NCBI GenBank assembly: GCA_029212785.1 | Contig: JARGOG010000004.1 | Location: forward strand, 1-64,000 | Source of the DNA: Thalassobaculaceae bacterium | GTDB taxonomy: Bacteria > Pseudomonadota > Alphaproteobacteria > Thalassobaculales > Thalassobaculaceae | Direction: 5' to 3' | Length of the DNA: 64,000 nt | Shown: piece by piece, positions 17,936 to 26,450 of the stretch | Layout: each line of letters begins with the position of its first letter | How positions within the stretch are numbered: position 1 is the stretch's first letter | Notes under the pieces: model-generated | The model's database searches: none | The model's input: only the letters and a program-made list of their open reading frames with translations | Told to the model about the DNA's origin: nothing | Made by a program: the position numbers and the translations under genes

Positions 17936-19396
17936 ATGGGCATACAGGCCGCGCAGTTCCAGCTGGACCCGGATTTCGATGGGACCCTGCAGCAGCAGAT
18001 CCAGCAGATCGTCAGCCAGGGTATTCTGGCCGGCCGCTTCCTGCCCGGTGAGAGGATGCCGTCCAGCCGCGCGCTGGCGGTGCGGCTCGGGGTCAGCCGG
18101 ATCACCGTGACCCTGGCCTATGCGGAGCTCGTGGCCGGCGAATATCTGATCTCGCGTGGGCGTTCCGGGTATTTCGTTTCCGAGAATGCACCGCTGCCGC
18201 CCGACTACAAGCTCGCCGATACCGACCGCGTGGAGGTGTTCGACTGGAGTCGGGCGCTCACCACCCGGTTCTCCGGACACCGGCATTTGCTGGCCCGGCC
18301 GCCGAACTGGCGCGAATACCGGTTCCCGTTCATCTACGGCCAGCCGGACCCGACCCTGTTCGACCACCACAACTGGCGGCGTTGTGCGCTGGAAGCGAAT
18401 AGCCGCAAGGACTTCGAAGCGGTCACTGCGGATACCTACGAACAGGACGACCCGAAGCTGATCGAGTACATCGTGCGCAACGTGCTGCCGCGTCGCGGGA
18501 TCTCCGCCCGGCAGGAGGAGGTGCTGCTCACCCTCGGTGCGCAGAACGCCATCTGGATCTGCGCCCAACTGCTGCTGAACCGCGGAGGCTCCGCCGTCAT
18601 CGAGAACCCGTGCTATCCGGGCCTGCGGGAGATCCTGGGGCACAGCCCCTGCACGGTGACCCCGGTCGATGTCGACGAGAATGGACTGCCGCCGGAACGA
18701 CTGCCGGAGCGTCTCAACGTCGTCTTCACCACCGCCAGCCACCAGTGCCCGACCAATACCACGATGCCGATGGAGCGGCGGCAGGCGCTACTCAAGCGAT
18801 CGGCCGAGCAGGGTTTCATCGTTGTCGAGGACGACTACGAGTTCGAGATGTCCTTCGCCCAGCGCCCGACGCCGGCGCTCAAGTCGCTCGACCGGGTCGG
18901 GTCGGTGATCTACATCGGCTCGTTCTCGAAGTCGCTGTTTCCCGGGCTTCGGCTCGGCTACATCGTCGGCTCGCCAGCCTTTATCCGCGAGGCGCGGGCG
19001 CTGCGGTCGATGGTTCTGCGCCATCCGCCGGGCAGCCTGCAGCGAACCACCGCGTACTTCCTCTCCCGCGGCTATCACGACAGTATGCTCAACCGGGTCG
19101 GCAAGGCCTATGGCCGCCGCCGCGCCGTGATGGGCAAGGCGATCCAGGATTGCGGCCTTGAAGTTGCCGGCACCGGAGCTTTCGGCGGGTCCAGCTTCTG
19201 GATGCGCGCGCCGGAGGGCATCAATACCACCGAACTGGCGCTGTCCCTGCGGAATCAGGGGGTGCTGATCGAGCCGGGTCAGGCATTCTTCGACCCGGCG
19301 GACGGCAATGTGCGGTTCTACCGGCTGGCCTATTCCTCGATCCCGTCCGCCCGGATCTCCGAGGGGATCGGGCGGATTGCAGCCGCCCTGGCCTGA
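17936..19396 (+). CDS. MocR/GntR-aminotransferase fusion regulator (TauR-like)
   Basis: A 486-residue MocR-family regulator. Residues about 12-80 form a GntR winged helix-turn-helix (LQQQIQQIVSQGILAGRFLPG, then SSRALAVRLGVSRITV). Residues about 115-486 form an aspartate-aminotransferase-like domain with the PLP lysine at 332 in GSFSKSLFPGLRLGY. Such proteins sense amines through PLP and activate adjacent transaminase genes. Adjacency to tpa, 20 bases downstream on the same strand, makes it a likely TauR. The same-strand order, rather than the divergent layout common elsewhere, would couple its level to tpa expression. The ATG at 17936 follows a GGGAG-like site. Confidence 0.88.
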   Translation: MGIQAAQFQLDPDFDGTLQQQIQQIVSQGILAGRFLPGERMPSSRALAVRLGVSRITVTLAYAELVAGEYLISRGRSGYFVSENAPLPPDYKLADTDRVEVFDWSRALTTRFSGHRHLLARPPNWREYRFPFIYGQPDPTLFDHHNWRRCALEANSRKDFEAVTADTYEQDDPKLIEYIVRNVLPRRGISARQEEVLLTLGAQNAIWICAQLLLNRGGSAVIENPCYPGLREILGHSPCTVTPVDVDENGLPPERLPERLNVVFTTASHQCPTNTTMPMERRQALLKRSAEQGFIVVEDDYEFEMSFAQRPTPALKSLDRVGSVIYIGSFSKSLFPGLRLGYIVGSPAFIREARALRSMVLRHPPGSLQRTTAYFLSRGYHDSMLNRVGKAYGRRRAVMGKAIQDCGLEVAGTGAFGGSSFWMRAPEGINTTELALSLRNQGVLIEPGQAFFDPADGNVRFYRLAYSSIPSARISEGIGRIAAALA

Positions 19397-19504
19397 GGGC
19401 GGCGTCCCGATCGTCGGCCTTGCCGGCGCGCCGTGAAAATTTCTTTGATTTTTTCACGGTCGTCTGAAATTCTCCGATCGGCGATGTCGGTGGGCGATAG
19501 GCAC

Positions 19505-20056
19505 ATGGCGAAGACACTTGGCGCGGATCTGCGCGCGCTCAGGAAGGCTAAAGGGCTGACCCTGGCCGAACTGTCGGCTCATAGCGGCAGGTCCGTCGGC
19601 TGGCACAGTCAGGTCGAGCGCGATCTTTCGGTGCCTGGCATCCCCGACCTCGACGTCCTGGCGAGAGTGTTCGAGGTGCCGTTATCCCTGTTTTTCGGCG
19701 ACACCCCGGCACCACCCGAGGAGCAGGGCCTGATCGTGCGGGCCGGCGCCCGGCGGTCGATCGGCGAACGCGAGACCGGGCATCTCGAGGAGCTCCTCTC
19801 GCCCGATCTGACCGACAGTTTCGAGGTCATCCATTCGACCTTCCTGCCCGGCTCGGTTCTGCAGAAGGTGAAGCGCCGGGCGACCCAGGAAGTGGTCTAC
19901 ATGGTGTCGGGCAGGCTCGATATCGCGATCGACGGCCGGGGCTTCGCCGTCGCCGCCGGCGACACGTTCCGGGTCCGCGGCGAGGATTTTCACTGGGCCA
20001 ATCCGTATCCGGATCCGGCCATGGCGATCTGGGTCATCTCACCACCGGTTTACTGA
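19505..20056 (+). CDS. XRE family regulator with cupin sensor domain
   Basis: A 183-residue regulator built of an N-terminal XRE helix-turn-helix (about 5-60: LGADLRALRKAKGLTLAELS) and a C-terminal cupin barrel (about 110-178, with RATQEVVYMVSGRLDIAIDG and GEDFHWANP). This architecture is typical of repressors of polyamine, betaine and other amine catabolism genes. The ATG at 19505 gives the family length; upstream ATGs at 19433 and 19484 are possible but add a non-conserved tail. It lies 14 bases before the dimethylglycine dehydrogenase-like gene, so it probably regulates that gene and itself. Confidence 0.87.
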   Translation: MAKTLGADLRALRKAKGLTLAELSAHSGRSVGWHSQVERDLSVPGIPDLDVLARVFEVPLSLFFGDTPAPPEEQGLIVRAGARRSIGERETGHLEELLSPDLTDSFEVIHSTFLPGSVLQKVKRRATQEVVYMVSGRLDIAIDGRGFAVAAGDTFRVRGEDFHWANPYPDPAMAIWVISPPVY

Positions 20057-20070
20057 GAGGAGAGCGCGCG

Positions 20071-22512
20071 ATGGGCGTGCCAAAGCAAGCGCGGGTCGTG
20101 ATCATCGGCGGCGGCGTGATCGGCTGTTCGGTGGCGTATCACCTGGCGCGGCAGGGATGGCGGGACATCGTCCTGCTGGAGCGCAAGTCGCTGACCTCCG
20201 GTACCACTTGGCATGCCGCCGGGCTGATCGCCCAGCTTCGTGCGAGCAAGAACATGACCCGACTGGCGAAATACAGCCAGGAGCTCTACGGCGCCCTGGA
20301 GGAGGAGACCGGCGTGGCGACCGGGTTCCGGCGGACCGGTTCGATTTCCGTCGCTCTGACGCAGGAACGCCTTGAAGAGTTGAAGCGTCAGGCCTCGATG
20401 GCCCGGGCCTTCGGGGTCGAGGTCGAAGGTATCGGTCCCGACGAGATCAAGCGCCGCTACGACCCGCTCAACATCGAGGGCGTGCTGGGGGGCGTCTATC
20501 TGGCGAAGGACGGGCAGGGCGATCCGGCCAACATCGCCCACGCGCTCGCCAAGGGCGCGCGGCAGCAGGGCGCGACCATCCTTGAGCGGGTCAAGGTGAC
20601 GGGGTTCGAGACAGTCGGGCGTCGGGTTTCAGGCGTGGCCTGGGAAAGCGAGACCGAGCGCGGAACCGTCGCCGCTGAGATGGTGGTGAACTGTGCGGGC
20701 ATGTGGGCGCACGAGGTCGGGCGCATGGCCGGGGTCAATGTCCCGCTGCATGCCTGCGAGCATTTCTACATCGTCACCGAAGCGATCCCGGAGCTTACCA
20801 AGCTGCCGGTGCTGCGGGTGCCGGACGAGTGCACCTATTACAAGGAGGATGCCGGCAAGCTGCTGGTCGGCGCTTTCGAGCCGGTGGCCAAGCCCTGGGG
20901 CATGGCAGGCATTCCCGACAGCTTCGAATTCGACCAGTTGGCCGAGGATTTCGACCATTTCGAACCGATCCTGGAGGCGGCGACCAACCGCATGCCGATG
21001 CTTGCCTCGGCCGGAGTACAGACCTTTTTCAACGGCCCGGAGAGCTTCACTCCGGACGACGCCTATCACCTCGGGCAGGCGCCGGAGATGGACAATGTCT
21101 GGGTGGCGGCCGGCTTCAATTCGATCGGTATCCAGTCGGCGGGCGGGGCGGGCATGGCGCTGGCGGCCTGGATGACGACCGGCGAGAAACCGTTCGACCT
21201 CGGCGACGTCGACATCGCCCGCATGCAGCCGTTCCAGGGCAACCGCTCCTACCTCTTCGCCCGCGCCAAGGAGAGCCTGGGCCTGCTCTATGCCGATCAT
21301 TTCCCCTATCGCCAGAAGACGACGGCCCGCGGAATCCGCCGCTCGCCCCTGCATCACCAGTTGATCGAGCAGGGGGCGGTGATGGGTGAGTTCGCCGGAT
21401 GGGAACGGGCGAACTGGTTCGCCGATCCGGGGCAGGAGCCGTCCTACCGTTATAGCTGGAAACGCCCGAACTGGTTCGAGAACGCGGCGCGTGAGCATCG
21501 GGCAATCCGCGAGGGCGTCGGGCTCTACGACATGAGCTCCTTCGGCAAGATCCGCATCGAGGGGCCGGATGCCGAGGCGTTCCTCAACCACGTCTGCGGC
21601 GGCGACATGAGCGTGCCGGTGGGCAGGATCGTCTATACTCAGATGCTGAACCGGGGCGGCGGGATCGAGGCCGACGTGACGGTCACCCGCCTCAGCGACA
21701 TCGCGTATCTCATGGTGACCCCGGCGGCGACCCGGCTGGCGGAACAGACCTGGCTGCGCCGTCATCTGGGCGAGCACCGGGTGGTGCTGACCGACGTGAC
21801 CAGCGGCGAGGCGGTGCTCGCGGTGATGGGGCCGAAGGCGCGCGCGTTGATGCAGGCGGTGTCCCCGAACGACTTCGGCAACACGGTCAACCCGTTCGGT
21901 ACCGCCCAGCGGATCGATATCGCCATGGCCCAGGCTCGGGTGCACCGGATCACCTATGTCGGCGAACTCGGCTGGGAAATCTATGTGCCGAGCGAATTCG
22001 CCGGCCATGTCTTCGAGACGCTGCTCGAGGCCGGTGCGGATGTCGGCTTGACGCTGTGCGGTCTCCACGTGATGGACAGTTGCCGGATCGAGAAGGCGTT
22101 CCGCCATTTCGGCCATGACATCACCAGCGAGGATAACCCGATTGATGCCGGTCTCGGCTTCGCGGTGAAGACGGCGAAGCCGGACTTCATCGGCCGCGAC
22201 GCGGTGCTCAAGCGCCGGGACAGCGGTCCGCTCTCCCGGCTGGTGCAGTTCCGTCTGACCGATCCGGAACCGTTGCTCTATCACGCCGAGCCGATCCTGC
22301 GGGACGGCGAGGTCGTCAGCTATCTGACATCGGGCGCCTATGGCCATGCCCTGGGAGGCGCCATGGGCATGGGCTATGTGCCCTGCGCGGGGGAAAGCGG
22401 TGCGCAGGTTCTGGCGTCGCGCTATCAGATCGAGGTCGCCGGTAGCCTGGTCGATGCCGAGGCGTCGTTGCGACCGATGTATGATCCGAAATCGGAGCGG
22501 GTGAAGGTCTGA
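20071..22512 (+). CDS. Dimethylglycine/sarcosine dehydrogenase-like flavoprotein (DAO + GcvT domains)
   Basis: An 813-residue two-domain demethylase. Residues 1 to about 380 form a D-amino-acid-oxidase-type FAD domain: RVVIIGGGVIGCSVAYHLA near 8-26 and TTWHAAGL near 45-52, where His48 matches the covalent FAD histidine of dimethylglycine and sarcosine dehydrogenases. Residues about 430-813 form a GcvT/aminomethyltransferase domain that passes the one-carbon unit to tetrahydrofolate. The enzyme oxidatively removes an N-methyl group from an amine such as dimethylglycine, sarcosine or a methylated amino acid; exact substrate unresolved. The ATG at 20071 follows GAGAGGAGAG. It is co-transcribed with the XRE-cupin gene just upstream. 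Confidence 0.9.
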   Translation: MGVPKQARVVIIGGGVIGCSVAYHLARQGWRDIVLLERKSLTSGTTWHAAGLIAQLRASKNMTRLAKYSQELYGALEEETGVATGFRRTGSISVALTQERLEELKRQASMARAFGVEVEGIGPDEIKRRYDPLNIEGVLGGVYLAKDGQGDPANIAHALAKGARQQGATILERVKVTGFETVGRRVSGVAWESETERGTVAAEMVVNCAGMWAHEVGRMAGVNVPLHACEHFYIVTEAIPELTKLPVLRVPDECTYYKEDAGKLLVGAFEPVAKPWGMAGIPDSFEFDQLAEDFDHFEPILEAATNRMPMLASAGVQTFFNGPESFTPDDAYHLGQAPEMDNVWVAAGFNSIGIQSAGGAGMALAAWMTTGEKPFDLGDVDIARMQPFQGNRSYLFARAKESLGLLYADHFPYRQKTTARGIRRSPLHHQLIEQGAVMGEFAGWERANWFADPGQEPSYRYSWKRPNWFENAAREHRAIREGVGLYDMSSFGKIRIEGPDAEAFLNHVCGGDMSVPVGRIVYTQMLNRGGGIEADVTVTRLSDIAYLMVTPAATRLAEQTWLRRHLGEHRVVLTDVTSGEAVLAVMGPKARALMQAVSPNDFGNTVNPFGTAQRIDIAMAQARVHRITYVGELGWEIYVPSEFAGHVFETLLEAGADVGLTLCGLHVMDSCRIEKAFRHFGHDITSEDNPIDAGLGFAVKTAKPDFIGRDAVLKRRDSGPLSRLVQFRLTDPEPLLYHAEPILRDGEVVSYLTSGAYGHALGGAMGMGYVPCAGESGAQVLASRYQIEVAGSLVDAEASLRPMYDPKSERVKV

Positions 22513-22713
22513 CGGGAGCCCCCCGTCGGCCCGGCGCTTGGGACGGACCTGGGTCGATACCGACCCGAATTGCCGGAATGCTGTACAGTTGGCGCGTCCG
22601 CGCTTATGTTGCGCGCCACTTGAACTCTCGCGCGCGCATGGCGCCGCACTGCGGAACCCGCCGTAGGACCTGGATTTCCGAACGGCCGGCCGCAGGCACC
22701 CGAAAGACACGAC

Positions 22714-25002
22714 ATGACGGATATCGATGGCGTTGTTCCGGCGCTCGCCAAGGCGTTGGCGAAGCGCGGCTATGAGACTCTGACCCCTGTCCAGCAGGCG
22801 GTGCTGGGCGAGGAAATGCGGGACCGGGACGCGCTCGTCTCGGCCCAGACCGGCTCGGGCAAGACGGTGGCCTTCGGGCTCGCCGTGGCGCCGACCCTGC
22901 TCGGCGGGGCCGAGCGCCTGCCGCGGACCGACACGCCAATGGCCCTCGCCGTGGCGCCGACCCGGGAACTGGCGCTGCAGGTGAAGCGGGAGCTGGACTG
23001 GCTGTACGAGTTCGCGGGCGCGTCGGTGGCGTCCTGCGTCGGCGGCATGGACATGCGCACCGAGCGCATGGCGCTGGAACGTGGCGCCCATATCGTCGTC
23101 GGCACGCCAGGCCGCCTGCGCGACCATATCGAGCGCGGGTCGCTCGACATGTCGCAGATGAAGGCGGTGGTGCTGGACGAGGCCGACGAGATGCTCGATC
23201 TCGGCTTCCGCGACGACCTGGAATTCATTCTCCAGGCGGCACCGGCCAGCCGGCGCACGCTGATGTTCTCGGCCACGGTGCCGCGGACCATCGCCTCGCT
23301 CGCCCAGCGCTATCAGCGCGATGCCGTGCGGATCGCCACCGCCGGGGAAAGCCGGCAGCACGGCGATATCGAGTACCGCGCACTCGCCTGCGCGCCGACG
23401 GACCGCGAGAACGCGATCATCAACGTGCTGCGCCACACCAATCCCACCTCGGCCATCGTGTTCTGCGGTACCCGGGCGACGGTGAACCACCTGACCAGCC
23501 GTTTCACCAACCGCGGCCTCTCCGTGGTGGCCTTGTCGGGCGAGCTCACCCAGGGGGCCCGCACCCACGCGCTGCAGGCCCTGCGCGACGGGCGGGCGAA
23601 TGTCTGCATCGCCACCGATGTGGCGGCGCGCGGCATCGACCTGCCGAACCTGGAACTGGTGATCCATGCCGACCTGCCGAAGAACCCGGAATCGCTGCTG
23701 CACCGCAGCGGGCGCACCGGCCGCGCCGGGCGCAAGGGCGTGTCGGCCCTGATCGTTCCCTTTCCGCGCCGCCGCCATACCGAACGGCTGCTGGCGAATG
23801 CCAACATCAAGGCGACCTGGGGCAAGCCCCCCTCGGCCGATGAGGTTCAGGCGCTTGACCGCCAGCGGATCCTTGAGGACACGAATCTCGGCGGAGAGAC
23901 CACCGAGGAGGAGCGGGCGTTCGCGGCCGAACTGCTGTCGCGCCACGATGCGGAGGCCGTCGCCATCGCCTTCCTGCGCAAGCACATGACCGGCCTGACG
24001 GCGCCCGAGGAACTGTTGGACGGGCCGGCGGGCGGCGAGCGGCACGAGCGCAGCGACCGGGGTCGCGATCGAGGCGACCGTGGCGAAAGGGGGCCGCGCC
24101 CGGAGCGCGGAGACTCCCGCAAGCGCCAGGACAATTTCGGCAACGGCGTGTGGCTGCGCCTGTCGGTCGGCCGCCATCACAGCGCCGAGCCGCGCTGGCT
24201 GTTGCCGATGATGTGCCGGGCCGGAAGTCTGACCAAGAACCATGTGGGGGCGATCCGGATCCACGAGACCGAGACCTATGTGGAACTGCACCCGGACGCG
24301 GTCGACAGCTTCCTGGAGGCGGTTGGGCCGGGCCGCAAGATCGAGAAGACGATCACCGTCGATCGGGTCGACGGCGTGCCGGTCGAGCCGGTGGCCGCCG
24401 TGACGCCCCGCCCGCCGCGCGCACCCCGCAAGCCCCGCGAAGACAAGCCCCGGCGGGAGAATGCCCGGTCGGACAGCCCGCGCGTGGAGCCGCCGAGTCC
24501 CGAGGCCGTCCAGGCCGATGCTCCCCGGCCCGACGGACCGCGATCCGACGGGCCGCGTGAAGACAAACCCCGGCCCGAGAGTCCCCGGCCGGACAAATCC
24601 CGGTCGGATAAACCTCGGCCGGAGAAACTGCGCTTCGACAAGCCCCGGCGTGACGCCGCGGCCGCTCAACCGGCGAAGGCGACGCCGCCTCGCTCCGAGG
24701 TCAGCGCCGCCGAGCGCCCGCTGAAACGCCGCCGCAAGAAGGGCGGAGACCAGTGGTGGCCGGAAGGCGAGGCGGGGGCGCCGCCAATGGTCTCCTCGCC
24801 GGTGGACGCGACCCCGCTCGCCACGGCCGATACGGACGGGGCGCCGGAAAATCTGTCGAAGAAAGCCCGAAAGCTGCTGAAGAGTGACGGCAAGCCGGTC
24901 AGGAAACCCGGCAAGCCCAAATTCGGTGGACACGCGCGGGTCCAGACGAAGCGGCCGCACCGCAAGGGGCCGGGCGGGCCGAAGCCGACCAAGGCCGACT
25001 GA
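22714..25002 (+). CDS. DEAD-box ATP-dependent RNA helicase with long charged C-terminal tail
   Basis: A 762-residue RNA helicase. The core holds the Q motif (LTPVQQAVL near 23-31), Walker A AQTGSGKT near 44-51, PTRELALQV near 87, TPGRLRDH near 131, DEAD near 155, SAT near 187, ARGIDLP near 305 and HRSGRTGRAG near 330. A DbpA-like RNA-binding domain occupies about 475-545 (NGVWLRLSVGRHH to FLEAV). The remaining 200 residues are low complexity, rich in Pro, Arg, Asp and Lys, with short repeats such as RPDGPRSDGP and KPRPE. It likely remodels structured RNA in ribosome assembly or cold adaptation, like CsdA/DeaD. It has its own 201-base upstream gap and is unrelated to the flanking catabolic genes. 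Confidence 0.92.
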   Translation: MTDIDGVVPALAKALAKRGYETLTPVQQAVLGEEMRDRDALVSAQTGSGKTVAFGLAVAPTLLGGAERLPRTDTPMALAVAPTRELALQVKRELDWLYEFAGASVASCVGGMDMRTERMALERGAHIVVGTPGRLRDHIERGSLDMSQMKAVVLDEADEMLDLGFRDDLEFILQAAPASRRTLMFSATVPRTIASLAQRYQRDAVRIATAGESRQHGDIEYRALACAPTDRENAIINVLRHTNPTSAIVFCGTRATVNHLTSRFTNRGLSVVALSGELTQGARTHALQALRDGRANVCIATDVAARGIDLPNLELVIHADLPKNPESLLHRSGRTGRAGRKGVSALIVPFPRRRHTERLLANANIKATWGKPPSADEVQALDRQRILEDTNLGGETTEEERAFAAELLSRHDAEAVAIAFLRKHMTGLTAPEELLDGPAGGERHERSDRGRDRGDRGERGPRPERGDSRKRQDNFGNGVWLRLSVGRHHSAEPRWLLPMMCRAGSLTKNHVGAIRIHETETYVELHPDAVDSFLEAVGPGRKIEKTITVDRVDGVPVEPVAAVTPRPPRAPRKPREDKPRRENARSDSPRVEPPSPEAVQADAPRPDGPRSDGPREDKPRPESPRPDKSRSDKPRPEKLRFDKPRRDAAAAQPAKATPPRSEVSAAERPLKRRRKKGGDQWWPEGEAGAPPMVSSPVDATPLATADTDGAPENLSKKARKLLKSDGKPVRKPGKPKFGGHARVQTKRPHRKGPGGPKPTKAD

Positions 25003-25099
25003 CCGGGCGCCGAACCGGTCCCCTGCCCACGGGGCATCTTGCCTTGGCCGCTAGGGGAGCCGCATCATCGGGTCGCACACCGATGACGAGGCTCCGACA

Positions 25100-26431
25100 G
25101 TGACCGTTTCCGACCCCTGCCGTCTGACGGCCGGTGAGGCCTCTGCTGCCATGGCAGCGGGCGACCTCACCGCCGTCGCCCTGCTGACCGCCTGCCTGGA
25201 CCGGATCGACACCCGCGATCCCGCGGTCCGCGCCTGGCTCTACGTGGCCCGCGAGAGCGCTCTGGCCGACGCCCGAAGACTGGACGTGGAACGCCGGAGC
25301 GGCAGGGTGCGCGGTCCACTGCACGGCATCCCCATTGCGCTGAAAGACGTCATCGACGTCGCCGGCATGCCCGGAACCCATAACTCGCCGCTGCATGAGG
25401 GCCGGGTTCCGGTCGACGATGCCGGCTGCGTCGCCTTGATGCGTGCGGCGGGGGCGATCCCGCTCGGCAAGCTGGACACGGTGGAGTTCGCCGCCCTTGG
25501 CCGGCTACCGAAGACCGTCAATCCGCATCGGCTCACCCATACCGCCGGCGGATCATCGAGCGGGTCCGGCGCGGCCGTCGGCGATCTGCAGGTGCCGATC
25601 AGTTTCGGCACCCAGACCGGCGGATCGGTCATGCGGCCGGCCTCCTATTGCGGCACCTATGCGATGAAGCCGACCTGGGGCGTGGTCAGCCGGGAAGGGG
25701 CCAAGCTGTTCGCCGCCAGCCTGGATACCATCGGCTGGTATGCCCGTTCGGTCGGGGATCTGCGTCTCGTGGCGGCGGCCAGCGGCATCGCCGACGGCTC
25801 CGGGACGCGGCGGGAGGTATCGACGCTGCGGATCGCGCTCTGCCAGACCCCTTATGCCGATAGGGCCCGCGATGGGGCTCTGACCGTGTTGACCCGCGCC
25901 GCCGACGCGCTGAAGGCGGCCGGGGCTACGGTCGAGAGATTGGAACTTCCGACGTCCTTCGCCGAGATCGACGATGCCAAGGACACGATCATGCGCGGCG
26001 AGGGTAGGGCGGCATTCCTGCCGGCACTCCTGACCCGCGGCGAGGAGCTGCACGACACACTGCGCGGCATTGCCGAATTCCGCTCCGGCATCACGCCGAT
26101 GACGCTGAAAGCGGCTCAGGATTTCGCCGGTCACGCGCGCATGGCCTATGAGGGCCACTACCGTGGTTATGACGCCGTGCTGACATTCGGTGCGACCGGG
26201 GAGGCGGATGGCGGGCTGGAGAGCACCGGCAATTCGGTCTTCAACTCGCTGTGGACCCTGCTGCACCTGCCGGTGATCGGCCTGCCGGCGGGCGACGGGC
26301 CGACCGGCCTGCCGATCGGTGTGCAGCTCGTCGGCTTCCGCTACGCCGACGACACCCTGCTGGATGTCGCCGCGGCGGCGGCGCCGGTGATCGATCCGTG
26401 GTGCGGCAAGGTGCGCGTCCCGGCCGGGTGA
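25100..26431 (+). CDS. Amidase signature family hydrolase
   Basis: A 443-residue amidase-signature enzyme. The Ser-cisSer-Lys triad is visible: Lys82 in PIALKDVID, the cis-serine in AGGSSSGSGAA (residues about 152-154) and the nucleophile Ser176 in QTGGSVMRPAS. The family covers amidases, allophanate hydrolase N-domains and GatA; the length and lack of gatB/gatC neighbours favour a catabolic amidase. The GTG start at 25100 has only a weak upstream ribosome-binding site. It lies 97 bases after the helicase, with a GACCGG...CCGGTC hairpin in between (25003-25022), and converges on the PuuE-type hydrolase. It may act on an amide produced by the adjacent island, but lies outside the mapped operators. 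Confidence 0.87.
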   Translation: MTVSDPCRLTAGEASAAMAAGDLTAVALLTACLDRIDTRDPAVRAWLYVARESALADARRLDVERRSGRVRGPLHGIPIALKDVIDVAGMPGTHNSPLHEGRVPVDDAGCVALMRAAGAIPLGKLDTVEFAALGRLPKTVNPHRLTHTAGGSSSGSGAAVGDLQVPISFGTQTGGSVMRPASYCGTYAMKPTWGVVSREGAKLFAASLDTIGWYARSVGDLRLVAAASGIADGSGTRREVSTLRIALCQTPYADRARDGALTVLTRAADALKAAGATVERLELPTSFAEIDDAKDTIMRGEGRAAFLPALLTRGEELHDTLRGIAEFRSGITPMTLKAAQDFAGHARMAYEGHYRGYDAVLTFGATGEADGGLESTGNSVFNSLWTLLHLPVIGLPAGDGPTGLPIGVQLVGFRYADDTLLDVAAAAAPVIDPWCGKVRVPAG

Positions 26432-26450
26432 CGGGACGCGCTCCGGTGGT

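Noticed and set aside
20629-24960. A 1443-codon open frame on the minus strand
   Set aside because: It is antisense to the demethylase and DEAD-box helicase genes, both of which have full motif sets; the translation shows no domain.
25003-25099. Intrinsic terminator after the helicase
   Set aside because: A GACCGG/CCGGTC hairpin exists, but its stem is only 6 bases and it is followed by C-rich sequence, not a U-run.
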